Shown piece by piece: positions 23,991 through 32,467 of a stretch of DNA of 64,000 bases. Numbering within the stretch: the first letter of the stretch is position 1; each line of letters begins with the position of its first letter. A program made the position numbers and the translations under genes. Source of the DNA: Mitsuaria sp. GD03876 (GTDB lineage: Bacteria; Pseudomonadota; Gammaproteobacteria; Burkholderiales; Burkholderiaceae_C); the NCBI RefSeq assembly GCF_029840635.1, contig NZ_JAOCCU010000017.1, positions 1 through 64,000 on the forward strand, written 5' to 3'. Under the pieces are notes generated by a model that saw only the letters and a list, made by a program, of their open reading frames with translations, was not told the DNA's origin and did not search any database.

Positions 23991-25419
23991 ACACGTCGAC
24001 ACGGGTCGAGCCGACCCGTTGCTCGACCGATGCGACCTGCGCGGCGATCGACGTCAGGTCGGCCCGCGCGAGGTCCAGTTCCAGCTCGCTGGCGGCGCCG
24101 GCCTCGTAGCGCTTGCGCGCCACCTCGAACACGGCGGCGGCCTTGTCCTGGGCCACGGCCAGCGCGTCCTTCTGCGCCATCGCGGACGCGTAGGCCGCCA
24201 GCGTGGTCTCCGTCTCCTTGAGCGCCGTCAGCACGGTGCTGTCGAAGCGCGCCAGCGAGGCCGCGCCGTCGGCCTTCGCCTGCGCCAGCCGCGCCTGGAC
24301 GGCGACGCGATTGGGGAAGGTCCACGACACCAGCGGGCCGATGCCGAAGGACCAGCTGCGGCTGCCCCGCAGGCTGTCGTTGCGCGTGTAGCCGCCGGAC
24401 GCGCCGATCGTCACCCGGGGATAGAGCTCCGCCGTGGCGATGCCCACGCGGGCGAGGTCGCCGGCCAGGTGGCGTTCGGCCTGGCGCACGTCGGGCCGGC
24501 GGCGGAGCAGCCCGGCGCCGTCGCCCACCGGCAGCGGGCCAAGTGGCGTCGGCACGGTCGAGCACTGGCGCGCCGCCTCTGGAATCTCCGCCGGCGTGCG
24601 GCCCATCAACGCCGCGAGCGCCAGGAGCGCCGCCGCCTGCTGGCCTTCCCATTGCGGCAGCTGCGCCCGTGCCTGGGCGACCGCCAGGTCGGCGCGCTGG
24701 ACGTCGATCTCCGGCGCGGCGCCGATCTCGTGACGCCGCCGCGCCATCGCCAGCACGCGGCCCGCGATGTCCAGGGACTGCCGCGAGACCGCCGCCGACG
24801 CCGCGGCCGCGCAGGCATCGGAGTAGGCGCGGGTCACCTCGGACACGACCACGACGATCGCCGCGTCCCGCGCGCCTTCGCTGGCCTCGCGGTCCGACCG
24901 GGCCGCCTTCAGCGTCTGGTCCACGCGGTCGAACAGGTCGACCTCGTACGACAGGTTCACCTGGCCGGTGTAGGTCCATTGGACCGGCGGCAAGCCGGTG
25001 CCGCCGGACGCCGCGGGATTGCGGCCCGAGGACGCGCCGGCCGAGACCGCGGTGCCCGGCCACAGGCCCGCCCGCGCCTCGGCCTCGACGGCCTGGGCGC
25101 GGCGGAGGTGGGCCACGGCCTCGCGCAAGGTCGTGTTCGCGGCCAGCGCGTCGGCGATCAGCCGGTCCAGCACCGGGTCGTCATACAGGCGCCACCAGTC
25201 GTCCGGCGGCTCGGCGGCGGACTCGACAGGATCGGACCGGTGGACGAAGGCGCCGTGCGCGGACGACGGGACGGCCGGGGCTTGGTCGACCGGTCCGCTG
25301 GCGCAGCCGCTGATCGCGACCGCCAGCGTGGCCGCGGCGAAGCCGGCACCGCGTGGGTCCGGACGTGACCGTGAGCCCGCACGTGGCCGGGAGCGCGGGA
25401 AGGGGGCGTGTTCAAACAT
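23950..25419 (-). CDS. NodT-family outer-membrane efflux lipoprotein
   Basis: 489 aa. Lipoprotein signal with lipobox AISGC (Cys ~39), then WWRLYDDPVLDRLIADALAANTTLREAVAHLRRAQAVEAEARAGLWP, the conserved start of RND outer-membrane factors; two repeated OEP halves with long helices follow. It forms a trimeric TolC-like channel for the RND pump. Its start overlaps the RND stop by 8 nt. It is the last gene of the operon, and its 3' end overlaps tetR on the other strand. Confidence 0.95.
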   Translation of the reverse strand: MFEHAPFPRSRPRAGSRSRPDPRGAGFAAATLAVAISGCASGPVDQAPAVPSSAHGAFVHRSDPVESAAEPPDDWWRLYDDPVLDRLIADALAANTTLREAVAHLRRAQAVEAEARAGLWPGTAVSAGASSGRNPAASGGTGLPPVQWTYTGQVNLSYEVDLFDRVDQTLKAARSDREASEGARDAAIVVVVSEVTRAYSDACAAAASAAVSRQSLDIAGRVLAMARRRHEIGAAPEIDVQRADLAVAQARAQLPQWEGQQAAALLALAALMGRTPAEIPEAARQCSTVPTPLGPLPVGDGAGLLRRRPDVRQAERHLAGDLARVGIATAELYPRVTIGASGGYTRNDSLRGSRSWSFGIGPLVSWTFPNRVAVQARLAQAKADGAASLARFDSTVLTALKETETTLAAYASAMAQKDALAVAQDKAAAVFEVARKRYEAGAASELELDLARADLTSIAAQVASVEQRVGSTRVDVFKALGGGWASASR

Positions 25420-28400
25420 GCTGCGCCTCCGTGGCGGCCAGTTCCTGCTCGCGGGCGCTGCGGGCCGCGGGCCGGTGGTCCTTCGCGACGAAGCTGTAGA
25501 CCGTGGGCAGCACGAACAGCGTGAAGAGCGTGCCCACCAGCATGCCCATCACGACGACGATGCCGATGGAGAAGCGGCTCGCCGAGCCCGCGCCGGTCGC
25601 GAACAGCAGCGGCACCAGGCCGGCCACCATCGCGGCGGTGGTCATCAGGACCGGGCGCATGCGCACCTCGGCCGCCTTGCGGATGGCCTCCACGCGGGAG
25701 AGGCCCTCCAGTGCCTGGATGTGATTGGCGAAGCTGACCATCAGGATCCCGTGCTTGGAGATCAGGCCGATCAAGGTGACCAGACCGATCTGGGTGTAGA
25801 TGTTGAGCGTGGCGAAACCGAGCCACAGCGGCAGCAGCGCGCCGCAGACCGCCAGCGGCACCGTGACGAGGATGACCAGCGGATCGCGCAGGCTTTCGAA
25901 CTGCGCCGCCAGCACCAGGAAGATCACGATCAGCGCCAGCCCGAAGGAGACGACCAGGCGGTTGCCCTCCTGGACGAACTGCCGGCTGTCGCTGAGCCAG
26001 TCCACGCTGGTGCCCACCGGCAGCGGCTGCGACTGCAGGAAGGCCACCGCCTCGCCCATGCTGACGGTGGGCCGGGGCAGCATCTCCAGCGTCACGGAGT
26101 TCAGCTGGTTGAACTGCGTCAGCTGGTTGGCCTGCGGCCGCCGGTCGATGCGCGCCACCGTGGACAGCGGCACCATCGCGCCCGAGGCCGTCTTGACCTG
26201 GAAGCGGCCGATGTCCTCGGGCGACGCGCGGTCGCCGCCGCGGACCTGCGGGATCACGTCGTACGAGCGGTCGTGGAAGTTGAAGCGCGAGACGAAGTTC
26301 TCCCCCACCAGCACCGCCAGCGTGTCCGCGATGGCCTGCATGCTGACGCCGAGCTCGCCGGCCTTGGCGTTGTCGATGCGTACATGCGCCTGCGGGCTGT
26401 CGTAGGCCAGGTTGTTCTGCACGAACACGAACAGCCCGCTCTTGTAGGCCGCGGTGCGCAGCTTCTCGGCGGTCTCGTACAGCGCCGAGAAGTCGTCCGA
26501 CGAGCGCAGCACGAGCTGCACCGGCAAGCCGCCGCTGGAGCCCGGCAGCGGCGGCAGCTGGACCGCGGTGAAGGTCTGCCCGTCGATGCCGGCGCCAGCG
26601 GCCTGCAGCTGCTTCTGGATGTCGATCGAGCTGCGATCCCGCGCCGCCCAGTCCTTCAGGATCGCGCCGCCGAACATCTGGTTCTGGCCGCGGCCGGTGC
26701 CGCCGATGTGCATGAAGCTGCTGTCGAACTCGGGCAGCGACTCGAAGATCCGCGCGATCTGGCGGGCGTAGCGGGCCGTGTAGCCGACGCCGGCGTACTG
26801 CGGCGCCTTGTTGATGACGACGACCAGGCCCTGGTCCTCGGTCGGCGCGAGCTCCTGCCGCGTGCCCAGGAACAGCACGACGATCGCCGCCAGCATCGCC
26901 GCGCCGACCAGCAGCACCACGCCGCGCGCCGCCAGCGTCCAGCCGAGCAGGCGGCCATAGGCGTGCGCCAGCCGCTCCATGGCGCGCTCGACGAGCCGCG
27001 CCAGCCGCGATTCGGAGTCCTTCCCCTTGAGCAGCGTCGAACTCATCATCGGCGACAGCGTCAGCGCGACCACGCCGGACACCACCACCGAGCCGGCCAG
27101 CGTGAAGGCGAACTCCTTGAAGAGCGCGCCGGTCAGCCCGCCCATCATCCCGATCGGCGCGTACACGGCGGCCAGCGTGATCGTCATCGCGATGACCGGC
27201 CCGACGATCTCCCGCGCGCCCACCAGGGCGGCGCGGATCGGGGACAGGCCCTCCTCGACGTGCCGGTGGATGTTCTCGACGACGACGATCGCGTCGTCGA
27301 CCACCAGCCCGATCGCCAGCACCATCGCCAGCAGCGTGAGCAGGTTGATCGAGAAGCCGAAGGCCAGCATCAGCGCCGCGGTCCCGACCAGCGACAGCGG
27401 AATCGTGACCACCGGGATCACCACCGCGCGCAGGGTGCCCAGGAACAGGAAGATGACGACGACCACGATGGCGATCGCCTCGACCAGCGTATGGCGGACT
27501 TCCTCGATGGAGGCGTTGACGAAGCGCGCCACGTCGTAGTTGGGCCGCACCGTCAGGCCGGGCGGGGCCATCTCGCGGATGCGCGGCACCAGCTCGCCGG
27601 CGCGGCGGACGATGTCCACCGGGTTGCCGTCGGGCGTCGGGTAGATCGACACGAAGATCGCCGGCACGCCGCTGGCGAAGGACGCGTTGTCGTAGTTCTG
27701 GCCGCCGATCTCGACGGTGGCGACATCGGACAGCCGGACGATGCCGCCGGTCCCGCCGCCCTTGATCACCATGTTGCGGAAGTCCTCGACGTCGCGCAGG
27801 TCGGTGGCGGCGCTGATGCCGGTGACGGTCAGCGCGCTCTTGAGCTGGCCCGGCGCGGCCTGGACGTTGTTGGCGCGCAGCGCCGCGGCGACCTCGCCGG
27901 CCGACAGGCCGCGGGCGGCGAGCCGCACCGGGTCGATCCACAGCCGCATGGCCAGCGTCTGGCCGCCGTTGATGTCGACGGAACCGACGCCCGGGATGCC
28001 GCTGAACATCGGCACGGCGACGCGGGTCGCGAAGTCCGTGACCTGCGGGATGGTCAGCGTGTCGCTGAAGAAGGCCACGTACTGGACGGCGGTGCCGCCC
28101 TCGGTGGACTTGCCGATGACGGGGTCGGTGATGCCGGCGGGCAGCTTGGACTTCACCTGCTGCACCTTGGCCAGGATCTCGGTCATGGCGCGGTCGGCGT
28201 TGGCGTTGATCACCAGCCGCGCCTTGATGTCGCTCTTGCCTTGGGTGGTGGTGGAGCTCAGGTACTCGATGCCGGTCGCGGTGGCGATGGCCTGCGCGAT
28301 CGGCGTGGTGACGAAGCCCTGCATGACGTCCTGCGTCGCGCCGGGCAGCGTGGTGCTCACGGTGATGGTCGCGTTCTCCAGGTAGGGGTACTGCCGCACG

Positions 28401-28498
28401 GGCAGCGCGAACGCCGCGTACAGCCCTACCAGCAGGATCAGGCAGCTGGCGACGATCGCCAGGATGGGGCGGCGGATGAAGAGGTCGGTGAACCGCAT
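25412..28498 (-). CDS. RND-family multidrug efflux inner-membrane pump (HAE1 type)
   Basis: 1028 aa, the full length of HAE1 RND pumps. MRFTDLFIRRPILAIVASCLILLVG is helix 1, and the proton relay sits in helix 4 at LVVDDAIVVVENIHR (tandem Asp, about residues 400-415). Two large periplasmic loops and twelve membrane helices are seen. Sequence style is closest to the MexF/MdtB-like drug pumps rather than metal exporters (no heavy-metal CzcA motif). It starts 9 nt after the adaptor stop and overlaps NodT by 8 nt. It exports hydrophobic or amphiphilic compounds with proton antiport. Confidence 0.96.
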   Translation of the reverse strand: MRFTDLFIRRPILAIVASCLILLVGLYAAFALPVRQYPYLENATITVSTTLPGATQDVMQGFVTTPIAQAIATATGIEYLSSTTTQGKSDIKARLVINANADRAMTEILAKVQQVKSKLPAGITDPVIGKSTEGGTAVQYVAFFSDTLTIPQVTDFATRVAVPMFSGIPGVGSVDINGGQTLAMRLWIDPVRLAARGLSAGEVAAALRANNVQAAPGQLKSALTVTGISAATDLRDVEDFRNMVIKGGGTGGIVRLSDVATVEIGGQNYDNASFASGVPAIFVSIYPTPDGNPVDIVRRAGELVPRIREMAPPGLTVRPNYDVARFVNASIEEVRHTLVEAIAIVVVVIFLFLGTLRAVVIPVVTIPLSLVGTAALMLAFGFSINLLTLLAMVLAIGLVVDDAIVVVENIHRHVEEGLSPIRAALVGAREIVGPVIAMTITLAAVYAPIGMMGGLTGALFKEFAFTLAGSVVVSGVVALTLSPMMSSTLLKGKDSESRLARLVERAMERLAHAYGRLLGWTLAARGVVLLVGAAMLAAIVVLFLGTRQELAPTEDQGLVVVINKAPQYAGVGYTARYARQIARIFESLPEFDSSFMHIGGTGRGQNQMFGGAILKDWAARDRSSIDIQKQLQAAGAGIDGQTFTAVQLPPLPGSSGGLPVQLVLRSSDDFSALYETAEKLRTAAYKSGLFVFVQNNLAYDSPQAHVRIDNAKAGELGVSMQAIADTLAVLVGENFVSRFNFHDRSYDVIPQVRGGDRASPEDIGRFQVKTASGAMVPLSTVARIDRRPQANQLTQFNQLNSVTLEMLPRPTVSMGEAVAFLQSQPLPVGTSVDWLSDSRQFVQEGNRLVVSFGLALIVIFLVLAAQFESLRDPLVILVTVPLAVCGALLPLWLGFATLNIYTQIGLVTLIGLISKHGILMVSFANHIQALEGLSRVEAIRKAAEVRMRPVLMTTAAMVAGLVPLLFATGAGSASRFSIGIVVVMGMLVGTLFTLFVLPTVYSFVAKDHRPAARSAREQELAATEAQHV

Positions 28499-28507
28499 CG
28501 GGATCTC

Positions 28508-29737
28508 TCAGCGGGAGGGCGCGGACGGCGCGCCCGAGGCCATCGGCGACGAAGCGGCCGGACCGGACGAGGCGGCCGGCCTGGACGGCGCGGGCGGCGC
28601 GGCGTCGGGGGATCGCGCGGGACCGGTGCGCACCTTCGCGCCCGGCCGCAGGCGGTTCTGGCCGGCGACGATCACGAGGTCGCCGGCGGCCAGGCCGTCC
28701 TTGAGCAGGGCCTCGTCGCCCACCGTGCGCAGCACCTGGACGGGCACGACCTCGATGCCGCCGACGCCCTGCGCGTCCACGTCGCGGACGCGGACGACGG
28801 TGTCGCCGGAGGCGGTCGTGACCACGGCGGTCAGCGGGACGACCGCGGCCTGCGTCGCGGCCGGCGCGGCGGTCGACGCCGCCGACGGCACGCGCACCGT
28901 CGCGTACATGCCGGACTTGAGCGACCGGTCCGGGTTGGGCAGCAGCGCCTGCACGGTGACGTTGCGCGTCGTGCCCTCGACGCGGGGTTCGATGGCGCTG
29001 ACCTTCGCGACGAAGGTCCGGCCCGGCAGGCCGTCGACCGCCACCTGCACGGGCCGGCCCACCGCCAGCTCCGCCAGCCGCTGCTGCGGCACGGTGAAGT
29101 TGACGTGCAGCGGATCCAGCTGCGTCAGCGTCGCGATGGCCTGGCCGGCGTTCAGGTACTGGCCGGGATTGACGCGTCGCAGGCCGAGCTGTCCGGCGAA
29201 CGGCGCGCGCACCGTCTTCTGCTCGATGCGGGCATCGAGCTGCCGGACTGCGGCGCGCGCCTGGTCCGCCTCGGACTGGCGCAGCTCCAGCGTCTCGCGC
29301 GATTCGGCGCCGCTCGGGACGAGCTGCCGGGTGCGCGCCAGGTGCTGCTCGGCGAAGGCGGCCTTGGCCTCGGCGGCGACGCGGTCCGCGCGCTCGGGCG
29401 CGTCGTAGAGCTGCAGCAGCACGGCGCCGGCCGGAACGGACTGTCCCGGCTCGAAGGCGATCGCCGTCACCCGGCCGGCCGTGTCGGGCGCGACCAGCAC
29501 CTCGCGCACCGCCTCCAGGCTGCCGATGGCCTGGATGTCGGCGCCGGCGTCGCGCATCGTCACGCGCGTGGTGGCCACCTGCGTCGGTCCAGGCGGCGGG
29601 GGCGGCGGCGCGGCCTGTCGATGCGCGCGCCAGGCGTAGAGCGGGCCCATGACGGCCGCCAGCGCGACGGCGGTCAGGGCCACCGGCACCGCCCGGCGGG
29701 CGAGGGGACGGGGGGACGTGCGGACGGTGTCAGCCAC
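28508..29737 (-). CDS. RND periplasmic adaptor (HlyD/AcrA family)
   Basis: 409 aa. An N-terminal membrane anchor (VPVALTAVALAAVMGPLYAW) is followed by a poly-Pro stretch (APPPPPPG), the lipoyl halves (VREVLVAPDTAGRVTAIAFEPGQSVPAGAVLLQLYD; KTVRAPFAGQLGLRRVNPGQYLNAG), a short coiled-coil hairpin and beta-barrel/membrane-proximal domains. The last ~45 residues are Pro/Ala/Ser-rich. It joins the RND pump to the NodT channel. It overlaps the MFS stop by 8 nt. Confidence 0.95.
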   Translation of the reverse strand: MADTVRTSPRPLARRAVPVALTAVALAAVMGPLYAWRAHRQAAPPPPPPGPTQVATTRVTMRDAGADIQAIGSLEAVREVLVAPDTAGRVTAIAFEPGQSVPAGAVLLQLYDAPERADRVAAEAKAAFAEQHLARTRQLVPSGAESRETLELRQSEADQARAAVRQLDARIEQKTVRAPFAGQLGLRRVNPGQYLNAGQAIATLTQLDPLHVNFTVPQQRLAELAVGRPVQVAVDGLPGRTFVAKVSAIEPRVEGTTRNVTVQALLPNPDRSLKSGMYATVRVPSAASTAAPAATQAAVVPLTAVVTTASGDTVVRVRDVDAQGVGGIEVVPVQVLRTVGDEALLKDGLAAGDLVIVAGQNRLRPGAKVRTGPARSPDAAPPAPSRPAASSGPAASSPMASGAPSAPSR

Positions 29738-30998
29738 GGGCGGCTCCCTGCGGCTTGGACACCAGCAGCGCGAACGCCACCAGGGCGGACAGCGCGACGG
29801 CGACGGCGCCCGCGAGGTAGACGGCGTCGACCGTGTAGGCCTTGGCCAGCGCGCCGGCCGCCGGGCTGACGATGCCGAGCGACAGGTCCAGGAACGCGAC
29901 GTAGGCGCCCATCGCCAGGCTGCGCGCCTGGGGCGGCGCGCGCCGGACGGCCTCCACGCCGAAGCCGGGGAACGCCAGCGAGTAGCCGAACGCGGTGATC
30001 GCCGTGCCGAGGTAGGCCATGGCCGCCGAGTCCGCCTGCCAGATCATCAGCAGGCCGACGGCCTCGATGACGACGCAGACCAGCGCCACCTTGGCGCCGC
30101 CGATCTTGTCGGGCAGGTGGCTGAAGAAGATGCGCGCGCCGATGAAGGCGACGCCGAAGGCGGTGAACGCCATCGACGAATCGCCCCAGCGCTTGGACGC
30201 GAACAGCAGCGCGATGAAGGCGGTGATCACGCCGAAGCCGACGCTGCACAGCGCCAGGCCGAGGCCGGGACCGCTGACGGCGCTCAGCACCGAGTAGAAC
30301 GGCGTGCGGCGGCTGGCCAACGGCGGCAGCGCGGCGACGCGCGAGACGATGCCGATCGCCACGACCGGGATCACCAGGATCGCCGCGGCGATGCCGACGA
30401 AGCCGCGGCTGGCGTTCAGGGCGACGCCCAGCGGCGCGCCGACCGCGAAGGCGCCATAGATGGCGGTGCCGATCCAGGCCATCACCTTGCCGGCGTTCTG
30501 CGGGCCGACGAGCCCGATGCCCCAGCCGATCGCGCCGGTGACGAGCAGGCTTTCGCCGAGCGCGAGCAGCAGGCGGCCGGCGACCAGGATCCAGAGCGAG
30601 GTCGACGGACTCGGCAGGAAGGCCAGCGACAGCAGGTAGACGAAGCCGGAGCTGGCGGACAGCGCCAGGCCCAGGCGGACCGCGCGATGCGTGCCGCGGA
30701 GGTCGGCGAAGTTGCCGGCCCAGGCGCGCGAGAGCAGGGCGGCCGCGAACTGGGAGCCGATAACCAGGCCGACGACCAGCTCGTCCATGCCCAGCGTGCG
30801 ATGCACGTGCAGGGGCAGGACGGGCAGCTGGATGCCGATGGTCAGGAAGCCGATGAACACGGTCAGCGTCAGCGGCAGCAGGGTCCGGAAGACGGTGCTG
30901 CCGGCCTGCCCGGGGGAGGCGCCGGGGGACGTGCCGGGGGATGTTCCGGAGGATGTTCCCGGAGATGGGCCGGAGGTCGCGTCGATGGAGCGGGTCAT
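29730..30998 (-). CDS. MFS transporter (YhhS/arabinose-efflux-like)
   Basis: 422 aa with twelve helices after an unusual 32-residue N-terminal extension of PGTSPGTSPGASPG repeats (12-bp DNA repeats at 30912-30959). VGLVIGSQFAAALLSRAWAGNFADLRGTHRAVRLGL holds the MFS motif A loop. It resembles the YfcJ/YhhS proton-driven exporter group. It is translationally coupled to the RND adaptor, an uncommon arrangement that would give a single-component and a tripartite pump from the same mRNA. It follows the O-methyltransferase gene after a 124-nt gap. Confidence 0.9.
   Translation of the reverse strand: MTRSIDATSGPSPGTSSGTSPGTSPGASPGQAGSTVFRTLLPLTLTVFIGFLTIGIQLPVLPLHVHRTLGMDELVVGLVIGSQFAAALLSRAWAGNFADLRGTHRAVRLGLALSASSGFVYLLSLAFLPSPSTSLWILVAGRLLLALGESLLVTGAIGWGIGLVGPQNAGKVMAWIGTAIYGAFAVGAPLGVALNASRGFVGIAAAILVIPVVAIGIVSRVAALPPLASRRTPFYSVLSAVSGPGLGLALCSVGFGVITAFIALLFASKRWGDSSMAFTAFGVAFIGARIFFSHLPDKIGGAKVALVCVVIEAVGLLMIWQADSAAMAYLGTAITAFGYSLAFPGFGVEAVRRAPPQARSLAMGAYVAFLDLSLGIVSPAAGALAKAYTVDAVYLAGAVAVALSALVAFALLVSKPQGAARG
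30912..30959 (-). repeat. 12-bp tandem repeat in the MFS gene
   Basis: Four 12-bp units start at 30912, 30924, 30936 and 30948 (core GGGGGATGTTCC and variants). On the coding strand they encode the SPGT/SSGT repeats of the N-terminal extension. The in-frame period allows length variation. Confidence 0.85.
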
Positions 30999-31122
30999 GG
31001 TGTGTACGGAGGAAAGGGGTCGCGCCCAGGCGTGGCGATGCCGGCCGCCGGATCGGGCGGCCGTGGCCGGGGTGGGATCGACCCGGAAGCCGGGGAGGCC
31101 GGGAAGGCCGGAGAGGCGGCGC

Positions 31123-31782
31123 TCAGCCGACGCGGATCGACAGCTCGACGTCGTCGCCGACCGGCACCGAGAGGTAGCCGCCGCCGGGACGGCGGACGCG
31201 CTCGAGGTACTCGGGGCAGTAGTCGGTGTTGTCGGCCGCGATCAGCGCGCCGGGTCGCAGCCGGCTTTCGAGCAGGTCCAGCACGTCGGCGTACAGCGAC
31301 TTGGCGCCGTCGAGCAGGACGAGGTCGATGGTGTCGGGCAGGTCCACGGCCAGCGTCTGCAGCGCGTCACCGGCGCGGATCTCCACCAGGTCGGCGAGGC
31401 CGCCCTCGACGAGGTGCTCGCGGGCCTTGGCCACCTTGGCGGGTTCGAACTCGCTGGTGATCAGGCGGCCGCCGCCGTTGTCGCGCAGCGCGGCGGCCAG
31501 GTGCAGCGTGGAGATGCCGAAGGAGGTGCCGAACTCGACGATGTGGCGGGCGCCGGAGCTGCGCGCCAGGAGGTAGAGCAGCGTGCCGGTCTCGCGGGAC
31601 ACCGGCAGCCACAGGTCCTTGAGGCGGCCGTAGAGGTCCAGGTAGTCGGTCTTGCTGCGCATGAGGCGCAGACGCTCCTCGCGGCTGATGTCCGCCAGCG
31701 CGGGGCTGGTGGCGGCATCGGCCTGCGTGAACAGGCGCTCGAGCAGGGCGAGAAGGGGGGGCGTGGCCAGGGTGGTCGTCAT
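31123..31782 (-). CDS. class I SAM-dependent O-methyltransferase
   Basis: 219 aa. SAM motif I is HIVEFGTSFGISTLHLAAAL, followed by LITSEFEPAKVAKAREHL and DLVLLDGAKSLYADVLDLLESRLRPGALIAADN, the catechol/caffeoyl-CoA O-methyltransferase-like pattern. I place the start at 31782 because the longer frame would run through the inverted repeat at 31825-31846. It heads the efflux operon and shares its predicted TetR operator, so it may modify the exported or inducing phenolic compound. There is a 124-nt gap before the MFS gene with no terminator. Confidence 0.88.
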   Translation of the reverse strand: MTTTLATPPLLALLERLFTQADAATSPALADISREERLRLMRSKTDYLDLYGRLKDLWLPVSRETGTLLYLLARSSGARHIVEFGTSFGISTLHLAAALRDNGGGRLITSEFEPAKVAKAREHLVEGGLADLVEIRAGDALQTLAVDLPDTIDLVLLDGAKSLYADVLDLLESRLRPGALIAADNTDYCPEYLERVRRPGGGYLSVPVGDDVELSIRVG

Positions 31783-31824
31783 CGCATCGGGGGCGGCGCG
31801 GGGCCGCGTTGGGTTGTTCGTGGA

Positions 31825-31846
31825 AATGCGATCAAGTCGTCGCATT
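31825..31846. promoter_or_regulatory. TetR operator, copy 2, before the efflux operon
   Basis: AATGCGA (31825-31831), 8-bp spacer, TCGCATT (31840-31846). Arms and spacing are identical to the repeat before tetR (23259-23280), while the spacer differs, as expected for a true operator. It lies 43 bp before the O-methyltransferase ATG. Another lone TCGCATT half-site is at 31884-31890. Confidence 0.75.
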
Positions 31847-32068
31847 GGCGAGAAGAATACGACGAATGGTTCGCGTTTTCTATTCGCATTCCGGGAGCGA
31901 TGGGGGCTTGGGTCCTGGTGGGCGGAGTTCCCTGGGGGCGGGCGCGCGATCCGGGGGCGGCGGCGGCGTTGGAGCGTGCAATCGAGACGGACGGGTTCGC
32001 GTTTTCAGTTCAACCCCCCATTTCTGCACTTCGTCGCCGTTCGCTAGTTGATCGAGGTGGGTGATTGC

Positions 32069-32095
32069 TATGGTGTGCTACATCAGCAACACACC
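32069..32095 (+). promoter_or_regulatory. extended -10 promoter and inverted repeat before the GntR gene
   Basis: TGCTATGGT (32066-32074) is an extended -10 element. Overlapping it, GGTGTG (32072-32077) and CACACC (32090-32095) form an inverted repeat with 12-bp spacing. YtrA-type GntR regulators bind such repeats at their own operon promoters. Confidence 0.5.
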
Positions 32096-32116
32096 GGCGC
32101 CCCGGCGCCTCGCGTC

Positions 32117-32467
32117 ATGCACAGCTGGAACGATCAAGCGCCGATCTACCAGCAGCTCGCCGACCGCCTCGCGTCGCAGCTGCTCGACGGCGATCCTCCC
32201 GAAGGCGAGGCGCTGCCGTCCGTGCGCGCGCTCGCCAGCCAGTACCTGATCAACCCCCTGACCGTCAGCCGCGCCCTGCAGGCCCTGGTCGACGAGGGGC
32301 TGCTCGAGAGCCGGCGCGGCATGGGCATGTACGTCCGCGACGGCGCCCGCATCCGCTTGCTGCACTCCGAGCGCGAACAGTTCCTCCAGGAGGAATGGCC
32401 GCGCCTGCGGGAAAAGATCCGCCGCCTGGGCCTCTCGCCCTCGGACCTGAATTGGGAGGACGCATGA
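32117..32467 (+). CDS. GntR-family regulator, YtrA subfamily
   Basis: 116 aa. WNDQAPIYQQLADRLASQLL, then the winged HTH PSVRALASQYLINPLTVSRALQALVDEGLLESRRGMGMYV, and a short C-terminal helix pair: the minimal YtrA architecture without a large effector domain. Such proteins repress ABC-transporter operons they head. Its stop overlaps the ATPase ATG by 4 nt. The start at 32117 removes an upstream stretch that lies over the putative operator. Confidence 0.92.
   Translation: MHSWNDQAPIYQQLADRLASQLLDGDPPEGEALPSVRALASQYLINPLTVSRALQALVDEGLLESRRGMGMYVRDGARIRLLHSEREQFLQEEWPRLREKIRRLGLSPSDLNWEDA

Larger units (their letters stand above)
31783..32116. promoter_or_regulatory. divergent regulatory region, O-methyltransferase operon / GntR operon
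   Basis: 334 bp with no gene. It carries the TetR operator copy at 31825-31846, an AT-richer promoter patch (31815-31895), and, on the right, the GntR-operon promoter with an inverted repeat at 32072-32095. The middle (31900-32040) is GC-rich with no feature I can support. Confidence 0.6.

Noticed and set aside
24998-29869. 1623-codon open frame on the + strand
   Set aside because: It is antisense to the RND and adaptor genes, full of Arg/His/Gln runs with no domain; a GC-rich shadow.
31783-31845. Longer start for the O-methyltransferase
   Set aside because: It would put coding sequence over the operator and promoter; the first 21 residues do not resemble the family.
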